DNA of 59,342 nucleotides from Chitinophagaceae bacterium (GCA_016787065.1 JAEUVD010000009.1:1-59342); one strand, 5' to 3'. Counted from the first letter of the stretch, positions 42,270 to 51,445 are shown. The notes: generated by a model not told the origin, from the sequence alone. Program-made: numbers and translations.

Positions 42270-43321
42270 GAGATAGAATAAAATATGCTAATTGTTGGGA
42301 AGATGCTGATAGGCTTCTTACTCTGAATTATACAAAGGCTGGTAGTGCTATTTTAAGTATTGCTTCTGGAGGCGATAACGCGTTGGCTTTACTTTCAACG
42401 AAACCAAAAATTCTTATTGCGGTGGATGTAAATAAAGCGCAATTATTCCTCTGTGAACTGAAAGCCGTGGCGTTTGCGGAACTTTCCTATGAAGAACTAA
42501 TTAATTTTCTCTTTGGTTCTTCTGAGGCTAACGCGTATTACGAAAAAATAAAAAATCAGCTTTCACCGGCTTGCAAACAATTTTGGAATAATCATCTTCA
42601 ATTTATCCAACAAGGCGTAGTACACTGTGGAAAATTTGAACAATACTTTCAATTCTTCCGAAAATACATGATGCCTTGGATTCATTCAAAAACAACCGTG
42701 ACCGAGCTACTTCGAAACAAATCAGAATTAGAGCAAGCGACATTTTATCAACAGCATTGGAACACCTTTACTTGGAAATTTTTGTTTCGGGTTTTCTTTA
42801 GCAAGTTTATTTTAGGCAGATTCGGACGAACGAAATCGTACTTAGATCAGGTTGAGGTATCCGTATCAGAATTTATATACAAGCAAGCTGAACATCATTT
42901 AAAACAATCAGCTTGTCAAACCAATTACTTCTTGCACTATATTCTTACCGGAAAGTTTGAGCCTCAACTTCCATTTTATTTACGGAAAGAAAATTATCAA
43001 ACTATCAAGGAAAATCTTCAATCTTTGGTTTTTAAACATGAGTCTATTGAAAACTATCTGCAGCAAGAAAACGATATCCATTACTGCAATTTTTCAAATA
43101 TATTTGAATATATGAGTAAGGATAGCTTTAATGAATTTTACCAACTTCTTCGTAAATATTTACCACATGAAGCGCAAATTAATTATTGGAATTTAATGGT
43201 TGACCGGATGTTTGCAACCAGTTTTCCGCAAACTTTTTCCTCAGTTCAAACGCAATCAACGGAAATAGATAAGGGCTTTTTCTATAAACGATTTGTTTCT
43301 GAAATTAAACATGAACGCTAA
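42266..43321 (+). CDS. DUF3419 (BtaA-like) SAM-dependent aminocarboxypropyltransferase
   Basis: This 351-residue protein starts with a TTG that overlaps the previous stop (TTGA); no ATG occurs before residue 134. The N-terminus has the DUF3419 signature YANCWEDADRLL, then ILSIASGGDNALALL and LIAVDVNKAQLFLCELKA, a SAM-binding Rossmann pattern. BtaA, the known member, moves a 3-amino-3-carboxypropyl group from SAM to diacylglycerol in betaine-lipid synthesis. Its partner methyltransferase BtaB is absent here. The acceptor is therefore probably another lipid or alcohol and the product may stay unmethylated (inference). Confidence 0.8.
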   Translation: MRDRIKYANCWEDADRLLTLNYTKAGSAILSIASGGDNALALLSTKPKILIAVDVNKAQLFLCELKAVAFAELSYEELINFLFGSSEANAYYEKIKNQLSPACKQFWNNHLQFIQQGVVHCGKFEQYFQFFRKYMMPWIHSKTTVTELLRNKSELEQATFYQQHWNTFTWKFLFRVFFSKFILGRFGRTKSYLDQVEVSVSEFIYKQAEHHLKQSACQTNYFLHYILTGKFEPQLPFYLRKENYQTIKENLQSLVFKHESIENYLQQENDIHYCNFSNIFEYMSKDSFNEFYQLLRKYLPHEAQINYWNLMVDRMFATSFPQTFSSVQTQSTEIDKGFFYKRFVSEIKHER

Positions 43322-43979
43322 CCTTCTTCATTTAATTTGGCTAACCCTGGCCTTTCTGGTTTTATTCGGCATTGCAGAAGTGCTCTATCATAAACTGCAA
43401 ATTTCGGTGGAGTACACCCGTAAATTAGTTCATATAGGCACGGGTTTATTAACCATGTTGTTCCCAATAGTATTCACGCATTATGTTTGGGTAATTGCTA
43501 TCTGCGCTGCATTCCTTGGGTTACTGATTTTAAGTTTAAAGTATAACCTTTTACTTTCTATAAATAATATCAAACGAAACAGTTACGGAAGTGTGTCGTA
43601 TCCGATAGTGGTAATTATTACTTTTCTATTTTACTACTTCAGAAAAACTAACCTTACTACAGATTACTATTTGTTCTACCTTCCAATATTAACAATGGCA
43701 TTGGCCGATCCGGCGGCGGCATTAGTAGGAAAGCTATATCCTTTCGGAACCTTCTCTTTGGGCAGGGAACAGAAAACCGTTTCCGGTTCACTTGCATTCT
43801 TCTTGATTACTTTGTTACTTAGTTTTTTTCTTTTGCCAACTAAGAACACAGTAATTCTTGTGCTATTTTCAATAATTGCAACTGTGGTTGAAGCATGTTC
43901 TGGAAAAGGTTTGGACAATTTAACTATTCCCATTGCCATTATACTGCTCCTTCACTTCGTTTATTTACCATGCGTATAG
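43311..43979 (+). CDS. CTP-dependent phytol/dolichol kinase-like membrane protein
   Basis: This 222-residue protein has about seven membrane segments. It has the signature of the dolichol kinase/VTE5/CDP-diacylglycerol-synthase-like superfamily. This includes RKLVHIGTG (37-45), NSYGSVSYP (90-98), ALADPAAALVGK (130-141), KTVSGSLAFF (155-164) and E194 with LDNLTIPI (201-208). In plants VTE5 phosphorylates phytol with CTP for tocopherol synthesis, and yeast Sec59 phosphorylates dolichol. A polyprenol, phytol-like alcohol or lipid alcohol is the likely substrate. Its ATG overlaps the DUF3419 gene by 11 bases and its end overlaps the GNAT-like gene by 10. Confidence 0.82.
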   Translation: MNANLLHLIWLTLAFLVLFGIAEVLYHKLQISVEYTRKLVHIGTGLLTMLFPIVFTHYVWVIAICAAFLGLLILSLKYNLLLSINNIKRNSYGSVSYPIVVIITFLFYYFRKTNLTTDYYLFYLPILTMALADPAAALVGKLYPFGTFSLGREQKTVSGSLAFFLITLLLSFFLLPTKNTVILVLFSIIATVVEACSGKGLDNLTIPIAIILLLHFVYLPCV

Positions 43980-44953
43980 AAACCCATACTAACAAAGAAG
44001 TATTTCAGGAGCTCGTTCAAGAGTTATCCCATTCGTTATATCATCATCACGCCACAAATATTCTGCTCAGTGCAGAAACAATACACGATTCTTTTGAAAT
44101 TGGATTTACGGTGCGAGAAAATAATAAGCTAAGCGCCTCTGTGTGTATCACAAATAATACAGATTTATTTTATCAGAATAAACGCGCGTGTTGTTTCTCT
44201 CATTATGAATGTTCGGATAACTTAACTACAAGTCAATATTTACTTCAACACGCCATAAACTACTGCAAGCAAAAAGGTTACAGTTACCTTCTTGGGCCTA
44301 TGAACGGATCTACCTGGAACTCCTATCGTTTTGCACTTGAACCTATGACGGATAATTTCTTTACCGAACCTTATCACCAACCTTATTATGTAAATCAACT
44401 TGAGCATATTGGATTTCAAACAGCGGCTACCTATGTTACACAACAGGATTCGATTTTAAAACCATTTGAAATGCATGTTCAATTCGATTCTTCAATCACG
44501 TTTAGAACATTATGTATGCAGCAATATGAAGTTGAATTAAAGAACATTTTCCAATTTTGTAGCACTATATTTCAAAACAATTTTTTATACACAACGATTG
44601 AAGAACAGAACTTTCTTAATAAATATCTAGCGTTAAAAGAAGTGTTACAACCTGAATTGATTTTACTAGCAGAACACCAAGGCGAATTAGTAGGACTGCT
44701 GCTTGCCATACATGATTACCATTGTAAGTTTGAAAAGAGATTGATCTTAAAAACGATCGGACGAAAACGAGGCAAACAATACGCGGGGGTGGCACATGAA
44801 CTTGGTTTAAGAATGTTGCAAACGGCACAAACGCAAAAATATCAACACATACTGCATGCCTTTATGCATCAAAGTAATACATCTAAAAATTTATCCCGAA
44901 AATTTTCAGGTGAACCTTTTCGCAGTTATAAACTATTTTATCTGGCACTATGA
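43970..44953 (+). CDS. GNAT-like acyltransferase of the lipid cluster
   Basis: This 327-residue protein has a core block YSYLLGPMNGSTWNSYRFALEP (GPMNGSTW at 109-116). A second half has LILLAEHQGELVGLLLAIHDY and LGLRMLQTAQTQKYQHILHAFM, resembling a degenerate acyl-CoA N-acyltransferase fold. It is longer than a simple GNAT and may contain two fold copies, as in FemX-like enzymes. The substrate is unknown. Its position between the prenol-kinase-like and SRPBCC genes suggests acylation or aminoacylation of the cluster product. The start at 43970 overlaps the previous gene by 10 bases. Confidence 0.65.
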   Translation: MRIETHTNKEVFQELVQELSHSLYHHHATNILLSAETIHDSFEIGFTVRENNKLSASVCITNNTDLFYQNKRACCFSHYECSDNLTTSQYLLQHAINYCKQKGYSYLLGPMNGSTWNSYRFALEPMTDNFFTEPYHQPYYVNQLEHIGFQTAATYVTQQDSILKPFEMHVQFDSSITFRTLCMQQYEVELKNIFQFCSTIFQNNFLYTTIEEQNFLNKYLALKEVLQPELILLAEHQGELVGLLLAIHDYHCKFEKRLILKTIGRKRGKQYAGVAHELGLRMLQTAQTQKYQHILHAFMHQSNTSKNLSRKFSGEPFRSYKLFYLAL

Positions 44954-45522
44954 GAACATGGTTTATTCGAACGACCTTCGTTGTTTTAGTATTTCTCATC
45001 GGGTGGTATGTATTGAGTCCGTTTAAGTACAATATAGCATTTGGTTATACCTGTGTGGCAGAATCTATCGTTATCAAAAAACCTGTTGCTTCAGTTTACG
45101 AATATTTAGGACATTCAAAACATGCAGCAATGTGGTCGGTATATGTTGATCATATTACGGTATTAAACCCTGAATTAATACCTGATGGATTGATAGGTTC
45201 AAGACGAAGATGTTATAAAAACAAGCAAGAAGATGGAATACGTTGGGATGAAACTATTTTGGAAAATATACCTAATCAAAAAAGACAATTAAATATATAC
45301 AATACGAAAGGCTTTCCAATCATAAATGAAGGATTATATACCGAGCAGCGATACCATGCTTTAAACGATAGCACGTGCGAACTTACATTTACCTTATTCT
45401 ATAAAAAAAAGAAACTCAAGATTCCAGAAATATTGAAAACGCATTTGGCTTCCTATTACATCCAATCTATCTTTAAGCAAAACTTAAGCAACATTAAACA
45501 GCAATTGGAACATGGAAAATAA
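44950..45522 (+). CDS. Membrane-anchored SRPBCC (START-like) protein
   Basis: This 190-residue protein has one membrane segment at about residues 5-25. It is followed by an SRPBCC/polyketide-cyclase-like domain with the typical start ESIVIKKPVASVYEYLGHSKHAAMWS, a central DGLIGSRRRCYK loop and a C-terminal amphipathic helix. These domains form a deep hydrophobic cavity that binds lipids or polyketides. Some are enzymes and others carriers. Here a lipid-binding role at the outer face of the inner membrane is likely. It overlaps the GNAT-like gene by four bases (ATGA) and the ligase gene by 11. Confidence 0.75.
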   Translation: MRTWFIRTTFVVLVFLIGWYVLSPFKYNIAFGYTCVAESIVIKKPVASVYEYLGHSKHAAMWSVYVDHITVLNPELIPDGLIGSRRRCYKNKQEDGIRWDETILENIPNQKRQLNIYNTKGFPIINEGLYTEQRYHALNDSTCELTFTLFYKKKKLKIPEILKTHLASYYIQSIFKQNLSNIKQQLEHGK

Positions 45523-47011
45523 TCAACAGTTTAACATTACCACTTTGTTTTATGACGCTTGCAAGAAGTATCCCGAACGATTGGCAATTATTGATAAACA
45601 AGGTACTATTTCTTATAGCCAACTAGCACAAGAAGTACATAACACGATACATTATTTCAACGAAAAAGGAATACAAAAAGGTGATCGAATTTTAGTTTTT
45701 GTAAGTATGGGTATTGATTTATACCGTATCGTGCTTGCCATTTTTTCAATGGGTGCTATTGCCGTTTTTGTAGATGAATGGGTAAGTATAAAACGACTCT
45801 CGCAGTGTTGTAACATGGCCTCATGTAAAGCATTCATAGCTTCAAAACCTATTCGCTGTTTAGGTTTTTTTATTCGAGAAATTCGTTCAATTCCTATTTT
45901 TTTAAGTCACACAAAACAACTGCAAACCAGCAATGCTACTACCCCATCATCTACCATATTAACAGATACGGCATTAATAACCTTCACCACCGGAAGTACC
46001 GGAATCCCAAAAGCTATTGAACGAAGTCATGGTTATTTACAGGCACAATTCAACGAGTTACATCCATTATTACAAGGAAGCATCAGCATCTCGATGTTAC
46101 CTATGGTATTGTTAATTCAACTTGGTTTAGGAATCACCTCTGTTATTCCTTCTTCACAACAAACACGATTTAGAAAATTCAACGTAAAAAAAATACTAGA
46201 TCAACTAGAACAGTATCATGTGGATAGTATAATCGCCTCTCCATTTTATCTTCTTCAACTGGCACAAGAAAAGTTTACGAGCAACACGTTAAAACACTTG
46301 ATTTCGGGAGGCGCTCCGATATACCTATCCGATGCAGAAACTATTAGACATGCTTTTTCAACCGCAACCTTTACCCTTGTGTATGGATCTTCAGAAGTAG
46401 AACCCATAAGCTATTGCGATGCAGAAGAATCCATCGCTAATAAACAAGAACTCGGTTTATATACGGGCCAACCTGTACCTACTCTTTCCGTTAAAATCAT
46501 TCCGTTGTTATCACCTCATATTTCTACTGAATCTATGCTAAACGATCGGGCTTTAGTATCCGGCGAGATTGGAGAAATAATTGTGAGTGGAAACGCAGTA
46601 AACAAAACGTATCTCAATAATCCTTCAGCGGTCATGGAAAACAAAATCATTACAGAAAAAAATGTTTGGCACAGAACAGGCGATAGTGGATACATAAACA
46701 ATCGTGGACAATTATTCTTAACCGGTCGTGTGGCTCAAATCATTCACCATAAACAAAAAACATATTATCCCTTTGTAATAGAAAATAAATTAAAAACTAT
46801 ACAAGGAGTTATAGGCGGAACTCTTATTGCATGGAACAACAAACTATATCTTATAATTTGCAAAACAGCTAATTTCAATCAGGCTGATTTGTCGGAATTT
46901 GATTTCGACGAACTTCATGTTGTAAACCAACTTCCATACGACCCAAGGCATCATTCCAAAATAGATTATGCTCAATTAACCAAAGATATTTCCTTGAAGA
47001 GGAGGCCATAA
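45512..47011 (+). CDS. AMP-forming acyl ligase, OleC-like
   Basis: This 499-residue ANL-family enzyme has the phosphate loop TFTTGSTGIPKA (157-168), LISGGAPI, FTLVYGSSEVEP, the WHRTGDSGYINNRGQLFLTGR block and a C-terminal lysine (K483) in LPYDPRHHSKIDY. The DxRHxxKI ending resembles OleC-type ligases, which make beta-lactones or activate long acyl chains, more than standard acyl-CoA synthetases. It should adenylate a carboxylic acid, either a fatty acid or the aminocarboxypropyl carboxylate made by the DUF3419 protein (inference). It ends the eight-gene cluster; no clear terminator follows. Confidence 0.83.
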   Translation: MENNQQFNITTLFYDACKKYPERLAIIDKQGTISYSQLAQEVHNTIHYFNEKGIQKGDRILVFVSMGIDLYRIVLAIFSMGAIAVFVDEWVSIKRLSQCCNMASCKAFIASKPIRCLGFFIREIRSIPIFLSHTKQLQTSNATTPSSTILTDTALITFTTGSTGIPKAIERSHGYLQAQFNELHPLLQGSISISMLPMVLLIQLGLGITSVIPSSQQTRFRKFNVKKILDQLEQYHVDSIIASPFYLLQLAQEKFTSNTLKHLISGGAPIYLSDAETIRHAFSTATFTLVYGSSEVEPISYCDAEESIANKQELGLYTGQPVPTLSVKIIPLLSPHISTESMLNDRALVSGEIGEIIVSGNAVNKTYLNNPSAVMENKIITEKNVWHRTGDSGYINNRGQLFLTGRVAQIIHHKQKTYYPFVIENKLKTIQGVIGGTLIAWNNKLYLIICKTANFNQADLSEFDFDELHVVNQLPYDPRHHSKIDYAQLTKDISLKRRP

Positions 47012-47184
47012 CTCTGCACCATTTTTTTTCTTGTTTTAAATTAACCTGAAATATTCTTCTTGAAATTCTGACCCAGCTCCTTGCGGCCCGGTTCAACATA
47101 AATTTTAGAAGCCCTTTCTATGCCATACACCTCAATTTATCGAAGTTCAATAGGCGTTACAAACATTCAGTTTATTTTTAGCGC
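47012..47184. other. Non-coding gap after the lipid-like cluster
   Basis: These 173 bases hold no open frame that looks real. They contain a T-rich stretch (about 47021-47035) without a stem, and TATTTTTAG just before the next ATG that may be a -7 element for the M1 peptidase gene. No RNA gene was recognised. Confidence 0.4.
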
Positions 47185-49158
47185 ATGATTAAACATCTAC
47201 TCGCTTTTGTTCTTTTAATTAGCTTCGGGAAGCTTCATGCCCAGGAAGCTGCATCTTGTTCTGATCTTAAAAAACAGTTTCATAACCGTATTCAAAAGAA
47301 AACCCGTGCAGGACAAGCCGATAATGTTTTAATGAGCAAGTATGATGTTCATTTTTATTTTCTCGATTTGAATATTGAACGAGATACTACCTACCTCAGT
47401 GGTAAGGTTAGTATCGGTAGTAACGTAACAGCCGCTACCCTTGATACGTTTGCGTTTGAATTAAATTCGGCTTTAACGATTGATAGTATTGAATTCCAAA
47501 ATGCAACTATTCCGTTTACCCGTGTTGCTCACATGACCTATGCGGTTTTACCTACAGCAGCCGTTTCCGGCGATAATCTTTCCATTCGTATTAGTTACCA
47601 TGGCGATGCCTCGGTGGTTGGTGGAGCCGCAATTGGTGATGGTTTCGCACATGATAATTCACCAAGTTGGGGAAATGAAGTTACTTGGAGTTTGAGTCAG
47701 CCTTACAGTGCGATGGAATGGTTTCCATGCAAGCAATTTCTTCAAGATAAAGCCGATAGTGTTTGGGTGTTTATCACTACCGATGCTTCGAATAAAGCGG
47801 GTGCAAATGGTATTTTAGAAGGTGTTGATACCGGACTTCCGAATAACAAATCGCGGTATCGATGGAAATCAAATTATGTTATTGATTATTATCTTATTTC
47901 AGTTGCCGTTGCGAAATATGTTGACTATACCATTTATGCTCATCCTTCGGCCTTGAGTAACGATTCAGTTAAAATTCAAAACTTCATTTACGACAACCCT
48001 TCCTGCTTACCCTTCTTCAAACCAAGAATCGATTCGATGGCTATGGTTCTGGAATACTTTTCCGACATACTTGGCCTCTATCCGTTTCATGAAGAAAAAT
48101 ATGGTCATTGTATGGCACCTATTAACGGCGGTATGGAACATCAAACCATGACCACCATTGGCAACCTCGGTTCACTTCGGGTTAATGCGCATGAACTTTT
48201 TCATCAATGGTTTGGCGATCATGTAACGTGTAAAACATGGAGTGATATCTTCATCAACGAAGGCTTTGCATCGTATGGTGAATATTTGAGTTACGATCAA
48301 TTCAGAAGTCATACCGCTGCACAACTGCACATGGCTAATGTTCATGATGATGTGCTACAGGATCCTAATGCCAAAGTTTGGTTCACAGACACGAATAATG
48401 TGAGCCGTATATTTGATGGCAGACTTACGTATAATAAAGGCTCAGCAGTAATTCATACGCTACGTTTCATTCTTGGAGATTCTTTATTCTTTAGAGGATT
48501 GCGCGATTTTCAAACCAATTACGCTTGGAGTACAGCAAGCATTCTTGATTTAAAAGCTTCGTTGCAAACTTCCACCGGAGTTAACTTAGATGATTATTTC
48601 AATCAATGGTTATTTGGCGAAGGAAGTCCAACGTATGGCATTGAATATTTTTCTGATGGTTTCAATATCGTAGTAAAAGTTGATCATACCACAACATCAT
48701 CAAATACTACTCTCTTTAAAGGGCCCTTAGAATTAAAATTAATAAGCACCATGGGTGATACAACTGTTAAGGTTAACATCACGCAGAATTCGAACACGTT
48801 TATAATTCCTTCGGATAAGATTATTTCTACTGTGGATGTTGATCCAAATAATTGGCTGTTGAATGCCGTAAGCAGTATCATGCCTAACCCATTGTTACAA
48901 GCAGTATCTACACAAGTTATTGCCTATGAAGAAGCACTTGGTGTTTATCCAATTCCAACTCAAGATAAGTTAAACTTGAGTTCTTCTCTGGGTGAAGAAA
49001 TAAACTGGGTGTTATCATCTTCAACCGGACGAACGCTGCGTAAAGGGCATTTCATTCAAGCAGAAATTATTCCATGTCAAACATTAACGGCAGGAATTTA
49101 CTTCATAACCTTCCACTCGAAATCAGGTAGTTGCACGAAAAAGATAATTAAGAACTAA
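47185..49158 (+). CDS. Secreted M1 family metallopeptidase with T9SS type A domain
   Basis: This 657-residue protein has a signal peptide ending near residue 19 (LHAQ) and an M1 N-terminal beta domain. The zinc site is HELFHQWF (H336, E337, H340) with E359 in NEGFASYGEY, preceded by NGGMEHQTM in place of GGMEN. The C-terminus (about 585-657: GVYPIPTQDKLNLSS, TAGIYFITF) is a type A sorting domain. It should cleave peptides outside the cell. It is a different M1 branch from the lipoprotein at 35578: it carries a sorting domain, and GGMEH replaces GGMEN. Its stop directly abuts that of tgt. Confidence 0.92.
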   Translation: MIKHLLAFVLLISFGKLHAQEAASCSDLKKQFHNRIQKKTRAGQADNVLMSKYDVHFYFLDLNIERDTTYLSGKVSIGSNVTAATLDTFAFELNSALTIDSIEFQNATIPFTRVAHMTYAVLPTAAVSGDNLSIRISYHGDASVVGGAAIGDGFAHDNSPSWGNEVTWSLSQPYSAMEWFPCKQFLQDKADSVWVFITTDASNKAGANGILEGVDTGLPNNKSRYRWKSNYVIDYYLISVAVAKYVDYTIYAHPSALSNDSVKIQNFIYDNPSCLPFFKPRIDSMAMVLEYFSDILGLYPFHEEKYGHCMAPINGGMEHQTMTTIGNLGSLRVNAHELFHQWFGDHVTCKTWSDIFINEGFASYGEYLSYDQFRSHTAAQLHMANVHDDVLQDPNAKVWFTDTNNVSRIFDGRLTYNKGSAVIHTLRFILGDSLFFRGLRDFQTNYAWSTASILDLKASLQTSTGVNLDDYFNQWLFGEGSPTYGIEYFSDGFNIVVKVDHTTTSSNTTLFKGPLELKLISTMGDTTVKVNITQNSNTFIIPSDKIISTVDVDPNNWLLNAVSSIMPNPLLQAVSTQVIAYEEALGVYPIPTQDKLNLSSSLGEEINWVLSSSTGRTLRKGHFIQAEIIPCQTLTAGIYFITFHSKSGSCTKKIIKN

Positions 49159-50289
49159 CTAGAGACGTTGACTTACACGGTTAACCATGCCGTTCTTCCA
49201 TTCTCGAAAATCACCGGCAATAATATGTGCTCTGGCCTCTTTCACTAACCAAAGATAAAACGCTAGGTTTTGTATACTGGCAAGTTGAAGTCCTAGAATC
49301 TCCTGTACAGAAAATAAATGACGGAGATACGCTTTTGTATAATTATTACTGGCGAAACAAGTTAAGCCATCATCAATTGGAGAAAAATCGTTTTCCCATT
49401 TTTTATTCTTGATATTAATAATGCCCTGCGTGGTAAATAGCATGCCATTTCGACCATTTCGAGTTGGCATTACACAATCAAACATATCCACACCCAAGGC
49501 GATGTTCTCTAAAATATTAGCAGGAGTTCCTACACCCATGAGATAGCGTGGCTTTTCCTTTGGAAGAATATCGCAAACCAATTCAGCCATCTCATACATC
49601 TTTTCATTCGGTTCACCCACGCTCAAACCACCGATCGCGTTTCCATCGCATTCCATGGAAGCTATAAATTCGGCACTTTCCTTTCGCAAATCGTTATATA
49701 CCGAACCTTGAACGATTGGAAATAAACTTTGTTGATAGCCATATAAAGGCTCGGATTCATTCTTATGTTTAACACAACGTGCAAGCCAACGATGTGTGAG
49801 TTGCATTGATTTTTTGGCATAATCATACTCACAAGGATAGGGTGTGCATTCGTCAAAGGCCATGATAATATCGGCTCCAATGCTGCGTTGTATATCCATG
49901 ACCGATTCAGGTGTAAACATTAATTTACTCCCATCAATATGAGAGCGAAACTGGGCTCCTTCTTCTGTTATCTTCCGAATGGCGCTTAAACTATACACTT
50001 GAAAACCACCACTATCGGTTAAAATTGGTTTATGCCAGTTATTGAATTGGTGTAAACCTCCGGCTTGTTCCAGAATTTTTGTTCCAGGGCGCAAATTAAG
50101 GTGATAGGTATTTCCTAAAATAATTTGTGCTTGAATATCTTGTTCTAGTTGCTCTTGAGTAACCCCTTTCACGGTGCCAATAGTTCCTACTGGCATAAAT
50201 ATCGGTGTTTCGATGGTTCCGTGATCGGTTGTAATTAACCCTGCGCGGGCTTTACTTTGAGTATCGCTTGCTTGTAATTGAAAATCCAT
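49159..50289 (-). CDS. tgt: tRNA-guanine transglycosylase (Tgt) lacking most zinc ligands
   Basis: This 376-residue enzyme has the active-site blocks LTDSGGFQVYSL, MAFDECTPYPC, GNAIGGLSVGEP and FDCVMPTRNGRNG with the nucleophilic aspartate. It exchanges guanine-34 for preQ1 in tRNAs with GUN anticodons, the first step of queuosine insertion. The bacterial zinc site (CxCxxC plus a histidine in THNL) is mostly lost. Aligned on the conserved Y(S/T)(R/K)AYLRHL, the four positions read L309, C311, S314 and Q340. The rest of the fold is intact, so I call it functional. The gene is convergent with the M1 peptidase gene, with no gap. Confidence 0.94.
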   Translation of the reverse strand: MDFQLQASDTQSKARAGLITTDHGTIETPIFMPVGTIGTVKGVTQEQLEQDIQAQIILGNTYHLNLRPGTKILEQAGGLHQFNNWHKPILTDSGGFQVYSLSAIRKITEEGAQFRSHIDGSKLMFTPESVMDIQRSIGADIIMAFDECTPYPCEYDYAKKSMQLTHRWLARCVKHKNESEPLYGYQQSLFPIVQGSVYNDLRKESAEFIASMECDGNAIGGLSVGEPNEKMYEMAELVCDILPKEKPRYLMGVGTPANILENIALGVDMFDCVMPTRNGRNGMLFTTQGIINIKNKKWENDFSPIDDGLTCFASNNYTKAYLRHLFSVQEILGLQLASIQNLAFYLWLVKEARAHIIAGDFREWKNGMVNRVSQRL

Positions 50290-50311
50290 TTTTTAAATTA
50301 CTTTTGAACGC

Positions 50312-51445
50312 ATGGAGCTAACCCCTGATATGTTTGCAGTGGCTTTGGTTGTTCTGTTCGGCAGCATTCAATTATTTTATTATTTATTTTATTTTATTCG
50401 TTTGGCTCTGTTTCGTGGCAAACCAACGGAAGTTCAGGAACAGAAACCGGTGAGTATTATTATTTCAGCGTTTAATGAGGAGGCAAATCTAAAGAAAAAT
50501 ATTGCGCTTTGGCTGGAACAAGATTATTATAAAAACGATCGACCGTATTTTGAAGTTGTAGTGGTTAACGATAATTCAGAAGATGATACCTTTTATTTCT
50601 TGAATACCTTGCAACCGAAGTACCCGCATCTTCATATTGTTAATTTAACGCAAGAAGCCAAACTGATACCCGGTAAAAAATTTCCACTTTCAATGGGTAT
50701 CAAATCGGCACGGTATGAACGTTTATTACTCACGGATGCCGATTGCAGTCCTAGCTCCAACCAATGGCTTAAGCGTATGAATGAACGATTATCTGATCGG
50801 AAGAAAATTGTTTTAGGTTATGGCCCTTATACCAAACATAAAGGATGGTTGAATAAGTGTATTCGTTTTGAAACGGCGCATTCAGCTATGCAATATCTTT
50901 CGTATGCTTTAGCGGGTAATGCCTATATGGGCGTAGGACGAAATCTTTCTTACTTGCGTGAACTATTTAATAACAACAAAGGATTCTCATCGCATCATCA
51001 TATTGCCTCAGGCGATGATGATTTATTTATCAATCAAGTAGCTACGAAGAACAATGTAGCCATTTGTATCGACCCGGATAGCTTTGTTTATAGTGAACCG
51101 AAGAAAACACGTTTGGAATGGCATTATCAGAAAAAGCGACATCTAAGTACCGGCAAATTTTACAAGTTTAAACATCGTTTCCTGCTTGGATTATATGCAT
51201 TGAGTCATGCTGGTTTTTGGTTCTCCCTCATCCTAGCGATAGTATTTCATCACTATCTTCTCATTACCGTAATAGCCTTTGCAACCCGATGGCTGATTCA
51301 GTTTATTATATATCAACGCATCTTTACCAAACTGAAAGAAAACGATTTAATATGGTTTATTTGGTTGTTTGATGTTTGGTTATTGTGGTATCATATCAAG
51401 AGTGTTCCTGCCATCTTTTTTAAAAGTAAAAACAAATGGAGATAG
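50312..51445 (+). CDS. Membrane glycosyltransferase family 2
   Basis: This 377-residue protein has an N-terminal membrane segment (about 8-32). A GT-A catalytic domain follows (SIIISAFNEEANLKKNI, VVVVNDNSEDDTF, LLTDADCSPSSNQWL with the metal-binding DAD, and SGDDDLFINQV). Two or more membrane segments lie near the C-terminus (about 290-345), and the tail is basic. The layout matches inner-membrane GT2 enzymes that build surface polysaccharides or glycolipids. The donor and acceptor are unknown. The 3' end overlaps rsmG by 10 bases. Confidence 0.88.
   Translation: MELTPDMFAVALVVLFGSIQLFYYLFYFIRLALFRGKPTEVQEQKPVSIIISAFNEEANLKKNIALWLEQDYYKNDRPYFEVVVVNDNSEDDTFYFLNTLQPKYPHLHIVNLTQEAKLIPGKKFPLSMGIKSARYERLLLTDADCSPSSNQWLKRMNERLSDRKKIVLGYGPYTKHKGWLNKCIRFETAHSAMQYLSYALAGNAYMGVGRNLSYLRELFNNNKGFSSHHHIASGDDDLFINQVATKNNVAICIDPDSFVYSEPKKTRLEWHYQKKRHLSTGKFYKFKHRFLLGLYALSHAGFWFSLILAIVFHHYLLITVIAFATRWLIQFIIYQRIFTKLKENDLIWFIWLFDVWLLWYHIKSVPAIFFKSKNKWR

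Noticed and set aside
47012..47184. Possible small RNA or tRNA in the gap after the ligase gene
   Set aside because: No cloverleaf, no clear hairpin and no terminator; only a T-rich stretch.
35578..49158. The two M1 peptidase genes as duplicated borders of an inserted island
   Set aside because: The proteins belong to different M1 branches (lipoprotein with GGMEN versus T9SS protein with GGMEH), and no nucleotide direct repeats were seen at the borders.
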